Source of the DNA: JASFEQ01 sp050122535
GTDB lineage: Bacteria > Desulfobacterota > DSM-4660 > Desulfatiglandales > HGW-15
DNA length: 26,694 nt
Direction: 5' to 3'
Assembly (NCBI GenBank): GCA_050122535.1
Contig: JASFIT010000010.1
Location: 1 to 26,694, forward strand
In this document: positions 1-8,526 of the stretch, in pieces
How the letters are laid out: each line of letters begins with the position of its first letter
Numbering within the stretch: position 1 is the stretch's first letter
Translations under genes and position numbers: made by a program
The notes under the pieces: model-generated
Database searches by the model: none
The model's input: only the letters and a program-made list of their open reading frames with translations
What the model was told of the DNA's origin: nothing

Positions 1-63
1 TTGTCGAGGCATTTCCGAAATTATCATGCTTTAAGTGGGCCGACCCAAATTAAACTGCTCATT

Positions 64-840
64 TTAATCCAACCAGCCAGAGATGAATTCCAGAAGTTCT
101 TCAGGGGGTCTAATCCAGACATCAGCGGCTGTCGGCCGCAGCTCTTTTCGTACCAACACACCCATTCCTTTTCCCTTGATGGCTCTAAATGCGTCCTCAT
201 CCGTCAGGTCATCTCCCAGGTAAGCCACAACGGCATCATTTTCCAGTTCTTCAAGAATCATTCTGACCGCATCTCCCTTGTCTCGCGCAGGCACACGAAG
301 TTCTAGTCCTCCATCAAACTCTTTCAAACTCAGCCCTGAGATCTCTGCAATAATCGACCATTTTGGCTCCACCTGTTTTCTGATCTCATTGATTCTGGTC
401 CCACGTAAGCCTCTCCAGTGGATGGCAAGACATCCTGGCTTTTCCTCGCAGCGCTCCTCCAGTCCAACCTCTTGAATCCACTCGTCAGCCTTTACCAGCC
501 CATCCAAGGCGTCTTCGTCCATTGGGACGATTTCATAAGACCCATCTATTTTCAGCCGTTCTATGCCATGGGACCCCCAAATTTCCGGTCGTCCCTTTAG
601 TCGTAAAAGAGGCATCAGATCTCTTATCCATCTCCCTGTGATGATAACCAGGCGCATATCAGGTGCTTTCATGATTCTATCGAGCGTTTCGGGGACACCC
701 GGATACGGGCAAGCCTTGTCGGGCTCCACGTGGAAAGGGGCAAGAGTTCCGTCGTAGTCGAGAAGAAGTGCCTTCTGAGAGGCGTGGTTACGGCGCTTAT
801 AGAATCTTTCCAAATCTATTTCAGGGTCCAAAATTTTCAT
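64..840 (-). CDS. otsB: trehalose-phosphatase-like HAD hydrolase (OtsB family)
   Basis: Predicted to remove phosphate from trehalose 6-phosphate or a related sugar phosphate in the cytoplasm. HAD motif I is DYDGTLAPF at residues 28-36 of the 258-aa form, and the late acidic motif GDDLTDEDAF lies near residues 209-218; both are typical of trehalose-6-phosphate phosphatases. Length fits the family. I chose the ATG at 840 because a GGGGGG stretch lies about 14 nt upstream and the phosphatase domain then starts normally. An in-frame ATG at 936 would give 290 aa and overlap the end of treT by 32 nt. It is the last gene of a long minus-strand cluster and follows treT directly. TreT makes trehalose without a phosphorylated intermediate, so a phosphatase here is not strictly needed; it may act on another sugar phosphate or on product from an enzyme encoded elsewhere. 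Confidence 0.85.
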   Translation of the reverse strand: MKILDPEIDLERFYKRRNHASQKALLLDYDGTLAPFHVEPDKACPYPGVPETLDRIMKAPDMRLVIITGRWIRDLMPLLRLKGRPEIWGSHGIERLKIDGSYEIVPMDEDALDGLVKADEWIQEVGLEERCEEKPGCLAIHWRGLRGTRINEIRKQVEPKWSIIAEISGLSLKEFDGGLELRVPARDKGDAVRMILEELENDAVVAYLGDDLTDEDAFRAIKGKGMGVLVRKELRPTAADVWIRPPEELLEFISGWLD

Positions 841-904
841 GGATGATTTTGTAGTCCCCCCGAGGGAGTTTATGAATGTCGAGACGAAGACTTTTGTCTG
901 GCGG

Positions 905-2152
905 TCAATCCAATTCAATGCGCTCCTTCTCCCCATGTAGGAGCACGTATATAAGGGTGAGGTACTCCCTTAAATGCCTTGTAATAAGGAAGTTCTCGCG
1001 CACAAACTCCTTGGCCTTCAGGCCCATTTCCAACAATTTGTCCCTATTATGCAAAAGGTAGCGGATACGTAGCGCAGCTCCCTCCGGGGTGTTTACCAAG
1101 AAGCCCGTATGGTGATTCGTGATCTGGATGCGAATCCCCCCTGTGTCGCCCCCAATGACCGGTTTCTCTTTCCACATGGCTTCGGTCACAGTCAACCCGA
1201 AGCCCTCTCTAAGAGATTTTTGCAGTACGATATCGGAGGCTCGCTGCAAGGCATTAATGGTGCGATGTGCATCCCCGGGCAAGAGTAAGACTTTAATGTC
1301 AGGGTCATCCTCTGCTGCGGTGCGGACTTCGTGCACCACGGCCTCACCCTCTGGATCATCTGTAGCTCCTCCCCCTGCAAGTACAAGTTGTAAAAGAGGT
1401 ATAAATTCTTTTGCCAGTTTATAGCTCTGGATGACTCCAGCAGGATCCTTAAATCTATCATAGCGGGAGACTTGAAGTATCACAGGCCGTTCAGGATCGA
1501 TGTGAAAGCGGCTATAAAGCTGCCTAATTTCCAGGTCATCTAGTTCCATATTCTTTTCATGCAGAGGATCAATGCTCGGCGCTATCAGATAGATAGGATG
1601 CGGCAGCCGTTGGGCAAAAGCTGCAAGGGAGAAAATACTGGCATTGTACTGGGATACAAAATTTTTCAGGTATTTCCACACGGGTCTGAAGGGCCTGCTC
1701 GCATCAATATGACAGCGCCACACCCACTTCCCTTTGCGGTCTGGAAAATGATTAATCAATGCAGCGGGTTGGGGATCGTGCACGAGGACAACATCCGCAT
1801 CCTGTAATCTGCCTCTTAAGAGCTCAGCCGTTTGAGCGTTAGTTTCTTCATACACCTTCAACTGGCTTTCAGGAATACTGACCTGATTTCCCTGTATGGC
1901 GTTATGGAAGTTTTTCGTGCACTGATAGAAAGTTGAGTTGCCTTCAATGACCTCCCAGGTGGTTTGAATGCCCAGTTCCTGCATAAGAGGAACCATCTTG
2001 TGCAATATTTCCGCTACGCCACCGCCGAGCCGCGTGGAATTTACATGCACCACATGCAGACCCTTTAGCGGTTGGGCGAGCTGGCGCAAGTGCTCCACCA
2101 CATCCGCACCAGCAACTTCAGCGTATTGTTCAAGTATGCCTTTGTTCTGCAT
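905..2152 (-). CDS. treT: trehalose synthase TreT (GT4 glycosyltransferase)
   Basis: TreT reversibly joins glucose from an NDP-glucose donor to free glucose, giving trehalose; it can run either way in the cytoplasm. The 415-aa protein begins with the TreT-type pattern VNSTRLGGGVAEIL (residues 38-50 region), followed by TKNFHNAIQGN, WRCHIDASRPF and APSIDPLHEKN, which I recognise from archaeal and bacterial TreT proteins. The C-terminal Rossmann domain carries SLREGFGLTVTEAMWK, the nucleotide-sugar-binding E-x7-E region of GT4 enzymes. The gene lies 5 nt after the DUF5752-like gene and abuts the phosphatase gene, so all three are probably co-transcribed. A MalEFGK-type transporter upstream matches the arrangement known from the Thermococcus trehalose/maltose locus. 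Confidence 0.9.
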   Translation of the reverse strand: MQNKGILEQYAEVAGADVVEHLRQLAQPLKGLHVVHVNSTRLGGGVAEILHKMVPLMQELGIQTTWEVIEGNSTFYQCTKNFHNAIQGNQVSIPESQLKVYEETNAQTAELLRGRLQDADVVLVHDPQPAALINHFPDRKGKWVWRCHIDASRPFRPVWKYLKNFVSQYNASIFSLAAFAQRLPHPIYLIAPSIDPLHEKNMELDDLEIRQLYSRFHIDPERPVILQVSRYDRFKDPAGVIQSYKLAKEFIPLLQLVLAGGGATDDPEGEAVVHEVRTAAEDDPDIKVLLLPGDAHRTINALQRASDIVLQKSLREGFGLTVTEAMWKEKPVIGGDTGGIRIQITNHHTGFLVNTPEGAALRIRYLLHNRDKLLEMGLKAKEFVRENFLITRHLREYLTLIYVLLHGEKERIELD

Positions 2153-2157
2153 CGGCT

Positions 2158-2823
2158 TTACCTCTGGAAGTATGATTTGAAGACCTGGGAGAGGTCATCG
2201 CGCAATTCCATCAAAGGCGAAAAATAGGGATCAACGCAATCGATAGCACTGCACAACTCTTTGTGTTTGTTTCCAAAATTCAGCAACCAGTTTTGAAAAT
2301 CGTCAAGTGAATTCTGGTTTCTTCGTCGTCCATCTACGAAATGATAGAAAATACTTCCAACACACATTTTTGGTAGCATATACACAAATTCCTTTGGCTC
2401 CTTCACCAACATATGCGTATTGAGAACAACCATCTGAGAGCGAATAAATTCAAATTGATCATCTGGCTTAGACCAGGTGAGGTATTCTGTCTCGTCCAGG
2501 TATTCCTCAATCGTTTCAATTAACTCATCCCTGAGGTCTTCGAGTGTTTCAAGTTTTACAGGATCTATGACTGCCAGGCGCTCCGCAAGGATCTTGTTGT
2601 GAAGACTATGAGCGACCCAGATTGCAAAATCATTATGATACTCTGGGTCATCAAAGCGAGGCCTCAGTAACCCACCCCAAAAATGGTAATAGATGCTGTT
2701 GGAAACTATATTGCGCAAATGCTCTCTCAATTCCCGTAAATTCTGGGCCCTTTTTCCAGTTGCAATAGCTATTAATGCACAATCCTTTATGAGAAAAGGA
2801 GCTATTTCTGACATTTTTGCCAT
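2158..2823 (-). CDS. DUF5752-like protein with internal duplication
   Basis: A 221-aa protein of unknown function that I associate with the DUF5752 family, mainly from memory of such proteins beside treT. It is built from two copies of one unit. SNSIYYHFWGG (41-51) matches GSIFYHFVDGR (156-166). An acidic-aromatic stretch ending in AVIDP (84-88) matches one ending in DCVDP (195-199). LEDLRDELIETIEEYL (94-109) matches LMELRDDLSQVFKSYF (204-219). No signal peptide or membrane segment is visible. The ATG at 2823 has GAGGGG about 9 nt upstream. It ends 5 nt before treT, which suggests coupled translation and a role tied to trehalose synthesis or its control. No catalytic motif is obvious; it may be a scaffold or regulator. 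Confidence 0.75.
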   Translation of the reverse strand: MAKMSEIAPFLIKDCALIAIATGKRAQNLRELREHLRNIVSNSIYYHFWGGLLRPRFDDPEYHNDFAIWVAHSLHNKILAERLAVIDPVKLETLEDLRDELIETIEEYLDETEYLTWSKPDDQFEFIRSQMVVLNTHMLVKEPKEFVYMLPKMCVGSIFYHFVDGRRRNQNSLDDFQNWLLNFGNKHKELCSAIDCVDPYFSPLMELRDDLSQVFKSYFQR

Positions 2824-2978
2824 TATACATTTCCCCTCGAGTTAAAACCTAAGCTGCTAGTACACTTAGCTGCTGTAGTCGCAATGAGTGTGAACATAGT
2901 GAGTCGGATGCCTAGATTATCTGTTAGGCCTCTATGGCCAAAATTATGCATTTTCACTAAAAGACCGCTTCGTCTAAT

Positions 2979-3230
2979 CTACCAATCCTTAAAAGGATGT
3001 GGAATGCCGATACGCTCAGCCTCTTCGTTCAAAATGTCCTTCAAGAAGGGCTCATCATGTCTTAAAGGATATTCCTTTCCGTTGATAAAAATCGTTGGTG
3101 TAGCGTCTACTCCTGCTCTGACACCCTCTATTTTGTCTTGTTCTATCTCCTCTAGAAGGCTCTTGTCATAAAGGTCTTTTTTAAACTTTTTCATATCAAG
3201 GCCTAATTGGCTCCTGAGAAGGAGCTTCAC
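2979..3230 (-). CDS. truncated DsbA-like protein (C-terminal part only)
   Basis: The 83-aa reading frame matches only the C-terminal third of DsbA/thioredoxin_4-type oxidoreductases. LGLDMKKF is followed by a helix and then GVRAGVDATPTIFINGKEY, which holds the cis-proline loop (ATPT) that packs against the active site. The CxxC catalytic motif and the N-terminal thioredoxin half are absent, and the upstream DNA codes for another gene, so it cannot be an active disulfide oxidoreductase. It starts with GTG at 3230, preceded by AAGGGA, 9 nt after the stop of the 361-codon upstream gene. It may still be translated, but it is most simply a leftover fragment. Confidence 0.6.
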   Translation of the reverse strand: MKLLLRSQLGLDMKKFKKDLYDKSLLEEIEQDKIEGVRAGVDATPTIFINGKEYPLRHDEPFLKDILNEEAERIGIPHPFKDW

Positions 3231-3239
3231 TTGTATCCC

Positions 3240-4307
3240 TTAATCTGACTCGTAAATTGTTTTGTAGCGAAGCGGATAGGCATCTGGATAGTCAGGTATG
3301 GGAACGAGAAGCTGATTTTTGACGCTCAGCCAGTAATAGTCAGGCTGCAAATTTCGAAGTTCTTTGTGTTGGGGTGGCTTCGCAATTTCGGCATTTATAT
3401 AAACCACTTGGAAAATACACACCCCATAGTCTTCTTGTTTGTCCACCAAGAACTGCTTTTCGAAAACCTCTGGATTCACGCCGATTCTGTCGGACATTCG
3501 CGCAATGTCTGGAGCCGTGACTTTAAGGAGAACGAACTTGGTGACGCCCTGCTCGCTAATTCGAGTGAGGGAGCGTGCCTCGGAACTAGAGACATAGACC
3601 GTTGAGATGAAATCCATTTTGTCTAAAAACTGGCTTGCCACGACTGCTGCAGTCCGTCGTCCTCCAACGGTATGGTGAAATCCATATTTTTCAAAAAGTT
3701 TCTGCTGAAGGGCCTGTGCATAGTCATCTCCGTTTTCGTATAGGCTCTTAGATATATAACGGAGTTGCTTGGCCATGGCCTCGGTGGCTTCATCGATGGG
3801 CCAGTCAATCTTCACATGAAAATGGGAGAGCACATATCGGTTCTTCCTTTTTACAGATGGATCTTGCTGTATGAGGAGGGCATAATCCACGGGCAACAAT
3901 CCCAGAAGCAGAGGCTCGAATTTGGGGTTATCAAAGAATCGAAGATTTTTGACGTAGTCGATTGATAACTTAATGTCGGCTATTTCATTGATAGCCGCCT
4001 TGGTGGTCTTGTTGCTTTCAAAGAACCGAAAGCATTTCCTGTGCTCACGGGCAAGTGTGCCCTCACAAAAGATTACAAGAAAGCTGTTCTGTTTTGAGAA
4101 CTCCCTTTGACTTACCCTAGCTCGGGGCTTTAGTTCCCGTTTTTCTACAAAAGGATAAGGTTCGCTCGCCCGGCGAAATCTCCAATATGAATCGATCAGC
4201 GCATACTTGATGAGATATATGTCCAGCTGATCGCGCAGAACGCCATAGAGAGCGCGTCGTAACCTGTTGCGTCTGCTTAACTCGTGTTTTTGAAATCTGA
4301 TTGCCAT
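3240..4307 (-). CDS. hypothetical protein, no family recognised
   Basis: A 355-aa protein (361 aa if a TTG at 4325 is used) that I cannot assign. The N-terminus is very basic (KHELSRRNRLRRALYG). The middle has FLVIFCEGT and LLPVDYALLIQQ. The C-terminal half is mixed alpha/beta with a conspicuous GGRRTAAVVASQFLDK. No signal peptide, transmembrane helix or known nucleotide-binding loop is apparent. The ATG at 4307 is preferred, although its ribosome site (ATAGG) is weak. It sits between the transporter ATPase gene (76 nt upstream) and the DsbA fragment, in the same direction as the trehalose cluster, so it is probably part of the same transcript. Confidence 0.65.
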   Translation of the reverse strand: MAIRFQKHELSRRNRLRRALYGVLRDQLDIYLIKYALIDSYWRFRRASEPYPFVEKRELKPRARVSQREFSKQNSFLVIFCEGTLAREHRKCFRFFESNKTTKAAINEIADIKLSIDYVKNLRFFDNPKFEPLLLGLLPVDYALLIQQDPSVKRKNRYVLSHFHVKIDWPIDEATEAMAKQLRYISKSLYENGDDYAQALQQKLFEKYGFHHTVGGRRTAAVVASQFLDKMDFISTVYVSSSEARSLTRISEQGVTKFVLLKVTAPDIARMSDRIGVNPEVFEKQFLVDKQEDYGVCIFQVVYINAEIAKPPQHKELRNLQPDYYWLSVKNQLLVPIPDYPDAYPLRYKTIYESD

Positions 4308-4383
4308 TAGGGACCTATTCCGCAAGTGCCGTTGGATATGGTTTTCTGCTAATTGCCATCATCTTCACTAATAGCCTGGGGCA

Positions 4384-5496
4384 TCAATACCTTTCAAAGT
4401 TTGTAGTTAGTCTATCCAATTGCATTCTTGTATGTACGCGTTTTTCACTATAAAAAAAATGGAATGTTGATGGGTCTATACCCAAATAAATGACCTCTCC
4501 GGGTTTCAAAATAGCGCTCTTAGGCGCTCTTACCGTAAAGCTCGTGGATCCCATCCGAGAATAGACGTATTTTTCAGCACCGACGTTGGTTATCATCTCC
4601 ACCACGCCTTTCAGAGCACTATCAGGTCGGTGGACTACCCGGATATCCTCTGGACGTATGCCTATCTCTAAGTCACTGTGCTCAAAATTCCAATCCATAT
4701 CGCCCAGGTTAAGACAGAAATCTTTAGTCTGAAAAGCTAACCGTCCTTCGAATCTGGTTAGCCTTCCACTGAAGAGATTTATAACTGGAGATCCAATAAA
4801 AGAGGCCACAAAGGTATCTGCAGGTTGATCATATATGAATTCGGGTCGATCGATCTGATGTACCTCTCCTTCTCGCATGACAACCACCTTGTCACCAAGG
4901 CTCATAGCTTCCACTTGATCGTGTGTTACATAGACTATGGTAGCTTTAATTTGTTGATGTAAACTTTTTAGTTCTAAACGGACGTTGACCCGCAAACGTG
5001 CATCTAGATTACTTAGAGGTTCATCTAGAAGAAATAACTTTGGACGACGAACGAGGGCCCTACCCATAGCCACCCGCTGTTGCTGTCCGCCTGAGAGTTC
5101 CTTGGGCTTTCTGTTTAGGAGCTTTTCAATGCCCAAAATTTCAGCTGTCTCTATGATTCTCTTCTCGATACTGTTTTTAGAAACACCTCGCATCCGAAGG
5201 CCGAAGCCCAGATTCTGGGCTACAGACATATGGGGATATAGCGCATAATTCTGGAAGACCATGGCCACATCACGCTCTCTCGGGCTGAGTTGGTCAACAG
5301 CTCGGCCGTCAATGAAAACTTTCCCTTGATCCTGCTGAGTCAGTCCAGCCACAATTTGCAATAATGTGCTCTTTCCACATCCGGAAGGCCCCAATAGCAC
5401 ACAGAACTCGCCCTCATTCACGTGTAAATTTATCCCGGAAAGAGCGACCACGTCTCCAAATCGTTTGCTAATGTTTTTAAGTCTCAGTGATCCCAT
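4384..5496 (-). CDS. malK: sugar ABC transporter ATP-binding protein (MalK/UgpC type)
   Basis: The ATPase that drives the sugar importer encoded just upstream. The 370-aa protein has Walker A GPSGCGKST (36-44), Q-loop FQNYALYP (81-88), signature LSGGQ (134-138), Walker B LFLLDEP (154-160) and switch histidine H192. A C-terminal TOBE-type regulatory domain follows (about 240-350, with IGIRPEDIRVV). This architecture is that of MalK/UgpC/MsmK ATPases of CUT1 importers. It follows the malG-like gene by 3 nt. The C-terminal domain could be a regulatory contact site as in E. coli MalK, but no such partner is visible here. Substrate is inferred from treT to be trehalose or maltose-like sugars. Confidence 0.92.
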   Translation of the reverse strand: MGSLRLKNISKRFGDVVALSGINLHVNEGEFCVLLGPSGCGKSTLLQIVAGLTQQDQGKVFIDGRAVDQLSPRERDVAMVFQNYALYPHMSVAQNLGFGLRMRGVSKNSIEKRIIETAEILGIEKLLNRKPKELSGGQQQRVAMGRALVRRPKLFLLDEPLSNLDARLRVNVRLELKSLHQQIKATIVYVTHDQVEAMSLGDKVVVMREGEVHQIDRPEFIYDQPADTFVASFIGSPVINLFSGRLTRFEGRLAFQTKDFCLNLGDMDWNFEHSDLEIGIRPEDIRVVHRPDSALKGVVEMITNVGAEKYVYSRMGSTSFTVRAPKSAILKPGEVIYLGIDPSTFHFFYSEKRVHTRMQLDRLTTNFERY

Positions 5497-5499
5497 TTG

Positions 5500-6312
5500 T
5501 TATCCCTTGATCGCACCGGCGGACAATCCGGTGACAATTCGGCGTTGAAAAAGCAGAACCATTACAACCAATGGCGCCGTGGTAATAAGAGAGGCCGCCG
5601 CTATCTCTCCCCATGGGACTGTATGCTCCCCCTGAAAGAGCGCAATTCCCACAGGCATGGTTTGTCGTACCGGATCCGTCATTATCAAAAGTGCTAGAAA
5701 AAATTCATTCCAAGCATAGATAAAAGACAGGATAGAGGCAGTAAAGAGTCCCGGAGCCGAAATGGGCAAAATCACGCGCATCAATGTCCCAAGCCTTGTG
5801 CAGCCGTCCACTAGGGCCGCAGCCTCAAGCTCCTGAGGGATCTCTTGGAAAAAAAGCGTCAAGATCCAGACAGCTAGGGGAAGCGTCAGAGCCACATAGG
5901 GCAGCACAAGTCCGTGATAGGTGTTGAGCCATCCCATGAGTTGCAAAAAACGCCAGATAGGCCCAGCAATGGCAATCTGCGGAAACATGGCGCATGCTAA
6001 GATCCCCATGAGAATAAGGTGTGACCATCTCTTAGGTAATCTGGCGAGGCCATATCCACTTAGGGCCCCCAAAGAGATCGTTACCAAGGTTGTGGAGCCC
6101 GCAACAATGACAGAATTCACGAGATAGTGTGCGATGCCATAGTCTCTTATGGCAGAGCGAAAAAATTCAAACGAAAACGCAGGCCACCACTGGGGTGGGA
6201 TGGCAGTCACCTGGGTTTGGCTCTTGAATGACGACGAGACAAACCACAAGAAAGGAACCAGAGAAAAGGCGGCAGCCAAGAGAATGCCGAATATAAATAT
6301 GGCCTTTTTCAT
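5500..6312 (-). CDS. malG: sugar ABC transporter permease (MalG type)
   Basis: One of two membrane permeases of a CUT1 sugar importer, 270 aa. It starts with a hydrophobic helix (AIFIFGILLAAAFSLVPFLW), has about six membrane segments, and carries the EAA loop LEAAALVDGCTRLGTLMRVI about 90 residues from its end, where the ATPase docks. The ATG at 6312 is chosen because GAGGA lies 8 nt upstream and the protein then starts at the usual MalG position. The same frame is open to 6435, but that extension runs over malF and looks like noise. It lies 11 nt after malF and 3 nt before malK. Confidence 0.9.
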   Translation of the reverse strand: MKKAIFIFGILLAAAFSLVPFLWFVSSSFKSQTQVTAIPPQWWPAFSFEFFRSAIRDYGIAHYLVNSVIVAGSTTLVTISLGALSGYGLARLPKRWSHLILMGILACAMFPQIAIAGPIWRFLQLMGWLNTYHGLVLPYVALTLPLAVWILTLFFQEIPQELEAAALVDGCTRLGTLMRVILPISAPGLFTASILSFIYAWNEFFLALLIMTDPVRQTMPVGIALFQGEHTVPWGEIAAASLITTAPLVVMVLLFQRRIVTGLSAGAIKG

Positions 6313-6323
6313 GAATCTTTTCC

Positions 6324-7211
6324 TCACACGGTAGCCTCCAACAAGCGCTTGCCAACTGACCGTACATATATAATTGCGAGCATCAAAATCATGACAAAGA
6401 TGGTGACAGATATGGCTGAGCCGTATCCCATCCATCCTTCCACAAACATTTTCTTATATCCATAGAGTTGAAGCACATTGGTTGCATCCGCTGGCCCTCC
6501 CTGTGTCATTACAAAGGCCAAATCGAATACCCGGAAGGCATCTATAGTGCGGAAAAGCAGGGCCACAAGTAATGCAGGCCGAACAAGGGGCCAGGTAATG
6601 TGCCAAAATCTTCGCCAAAGACCTGCACCATCTACCTTGGCAGCCCTATATAGTTCTCCCGGGATAATTTGAAGACCCGCCAAGATCAATAGAGCAGCGA
6701 AGGATGAGGTCTTCCAGATGTCCGCAATGATTATGGCGACGAGTGCACCGCCAGGAAGAGCCAACCATGGAACATAATGGGATGTTTCAGCTCCAAAAAA
6801 TGCATAATTGATCATTCCGTAGGCGTCGTTGAACAAAAATCGCCACATCTGTGCCGAAACTACTGTTGGGATAGCCCAAGGTATCAACACACAAGCACGT
6901 AACATACCTCGACCCGGAAACCGATGGTTGATCAGAAGGGCGATTAAAAGACCGATCAGGAGTTCGAAAAATGTGGTAGTCGTGACAAAGATGACCGTAA
7001 TCCAAAATGAATGGTGTGCAACCGGATCTCTGATTAATTCCTGGTAGTTCTCCAAACCCACGAAAGGGTTTTTGAGCTGTGGCAACCCAATGATGATCCG
7101 ATACAAGCTCAGAAAAACTGATCGGGCGATGGGTGCTGCAATGAAGAACAGAAGCACCAGTATTACTGGAACGAGGAGAGCCAGGTATAGTTTTTGATCC
7201 CTCAGAGTCAT
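6324..7211 (-). CDS. malF: sugar ABC transporter permease (MalF type)
   Basis: Second permease of the importer, 295 aa, with an N-terminal helix (ALLVPVILVLLFFIAAPIA), about six membrane segments, and the EAA loop AAKVDGAGLWRRFWHI roughly at residues 200-216. It lacks the large extra periplasmic domain of enterobacterial MalF, as is usual for CUT1 permeases in most bacteria. Its ATG overlaps the stop codon of the binding-protein gene (TAATG at 7209-7213), pointing to translational coupling. Confidence 0.9.
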   Translation of the reverse strand: MTLRDQKLYLALLVPVILVLLFFIAAPIARSVFLSLYRIIIGLPQLKNPFVGLENYQELIRDPVAHHSFWITVIFVTTTTFFELLIGLLIALLINHRFPGRGMLRACVLIPWAIPTVVSAQMWRFLFNDAYGMINYAFFGAETSHYVPWLALPGGALVAIIIADIWKTSSFAALLILAGLQIIPGELYRAAKVDGAGLWRRFWHITWPLVRPALLVALLFRTIDAFRVFDLAFVMTQGGPADATNVLQLYGYKKMFVEGWMGYGSAISVTIFVMILMLAIIYVRSVGKRLLEATV

Positions 7212-8500
7212 TACTTGATCATAGCTCCTAGCTTGAAGAGCTTCTCAATTCTTTCTGATGAGCTCTTCGCGAGCTTTGAAAGATCGGACTCTTTATCCAC
7301 AATGGAATGGCTGAAAAAGCGCTGAAGTTCCTGACTAATCATGGGGTAGACAGGAGAAAGTGGTCTAGGTTTTGCCCTCTCGAAAGCGGGTAAAAATGCC
7401 TTTAAGTGAGGCATCCTTTCCAGAACAGTGGAATCCTGATATACCGACCTACGTGTTGGGGCAAGACTCGCTTTTAAAGCTAGCGTCTTCTGGCTCTGGT
7501 GGGACGTCATAAATTGGATGAATCGCCACGCCTCCTCCTGGTACCTGGACAATCGGTTGATGCCCAATTGCCAACCCCCAAGGGTAGAGGCAGAAACATG
7601 ACCATGGAAAGCGGGCAAGCTTCCAACGCCTATTTTGCCTGCAATTTTGGATTTGTGAGGGTTGTTTGCTATTGACCAGGCATATGGCCAGTTGCGATGG
7701 AAAATGGCCCTTCCCTGGATGAAAAGGTCCAGGGATTCAGGTTCCTCATAATTTATAACGCCCTTTGGTGCAGCCTTTCCGATAATCTCATCACGCACGA
7801 AGGCAATCGCTTCCAGAGCAGGTGGGTCATCAAAAATAGGATGACCGGTTTCTGAATTGACGACCCCTCCACCATTAGACCATATAAACTCTAGCATATC
7901 ACAGACTAGACCTTCATACTGCTTGAACTGAGCCGAATAGACATGGAGTCCTGGGTCATTTTCCCTTTTAAGAATGAACTCTCCTTGTTTAATCATTTCT
8001 TGCCAGGTTCGGGGTGGTTCCAAGTCATATTTCTGTAGGAGGTCTTTCCGGTAATAGAAAAGTCCTGCTCCAAGAAAACAGGGAACCCCATAAACTCTTC
8101 CTCTATACGTATTTGCAGCGATTGGCCCGGAAAGAAACTTGTCCTGTTCTTCTACTGTAAATCCGGAAGAAAGGTCCATGACCCAACCGGCATTGGCAAA
8201 TTCAGGGGGCCAAATGACGTCCATAAAGAAAACATCCACATTAATGTCCCTGTTTTTGAGACGTTGTGTGACGATGGCGTGGTATTCCGTAGATGAATGC
8301 GGACCCACTTGGAGTTTGACGCGGACTGTTGGGTTTTCCCGGTGGAACTTTTGAATCAAGCCTCTCCAGACCTCTGGTTGGTTTGGCTTCCAGGTGAGGA
8401 AGACGAGCCTCGTCGATTCTTCCGCTGAACAAAAGGGAGCTCCAAAACCGCTCAGGCCTATGACCCCATAAATGATAAGTATAATGCTCAAAATTTTCAT
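7211..8500 (-). CDS. malE: sugar-binding protein of ABC transporter (MalE type)
   Basis: Extracytoplasmic solute-binding protein, 429 aa, that would capture the sugar and deliver it to the MalF/MalG permeases. A signal peptide spans residues 1-26, with a hydrophobic core ILIIYGVIGLSGFG and a likely cut after CSA. The mature protein has family-1 binding-protein features: FLTWKPNQPEVWRGLIQKF at the start, DVFFMDVIWPPEFANAGW, and GGWQLGINRLSRYQEEAWRF. The start has an upstream AGGAAAAGG. It follows the nitrilase gene by 26 nt. Trehalose or maltose is the likely ligand because treT is in the cluster; the sequence alone cannot fix this. Confidence 0.88.
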   Translation of the reverse strand: MKILSIILIIYGVIGLSGFGAPFCSAEESTRLVFLTWKPNQPEVWRGLIQKFHRENPTVRVKLQVGPHSSTEYHAIVTQRLKNRDINVDVFFMDVIWPPEFANAGWVMDLSSGFTVEEQDKFLSGPIAANTYRGRVYGVPCFLGAGLFYYRKDLLQKYDLEPPRTWQEMIKQGEFILKRENDPGLHVYSAQFKQYEGLVCDMLEFIWSNGGGVVNSETGHPIFDDPPALEAIAFVRDEIIGKAAPKGVINYEEPESLDLFIQGRAIFHRNWPYAWSIANNPHKSKIAGKIGVGSLPAFHGHVSASTLGGWQLGINRLSRYQEEAWRFIQFMTSHQSQKTLALKASLAPTRRSVYQDSTVLERMPHLKAFLPAFERAKPRPLSPVYPMISQELQRFFSHSIVDKESDLSKLAKSSSERIEKLFKLGAMIK

Positions 8501-8526
8501 TTTTGCCTTTTCCTTTAGGAATGTAA

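Noticed and set aside
1..306. Plus-strand 101-codon frame at the window start
   Set aside because: It is antisense to the phosphatase C-terminus with no ribosome site or motif; bases 1-63 hold nothing I can identify.
6312..6435. N-terminal extension of the MalG-type permease
   Set aside because: It overlaps malF and adds non-permease sequence; the ATG at 6312 has a good ribosome site.
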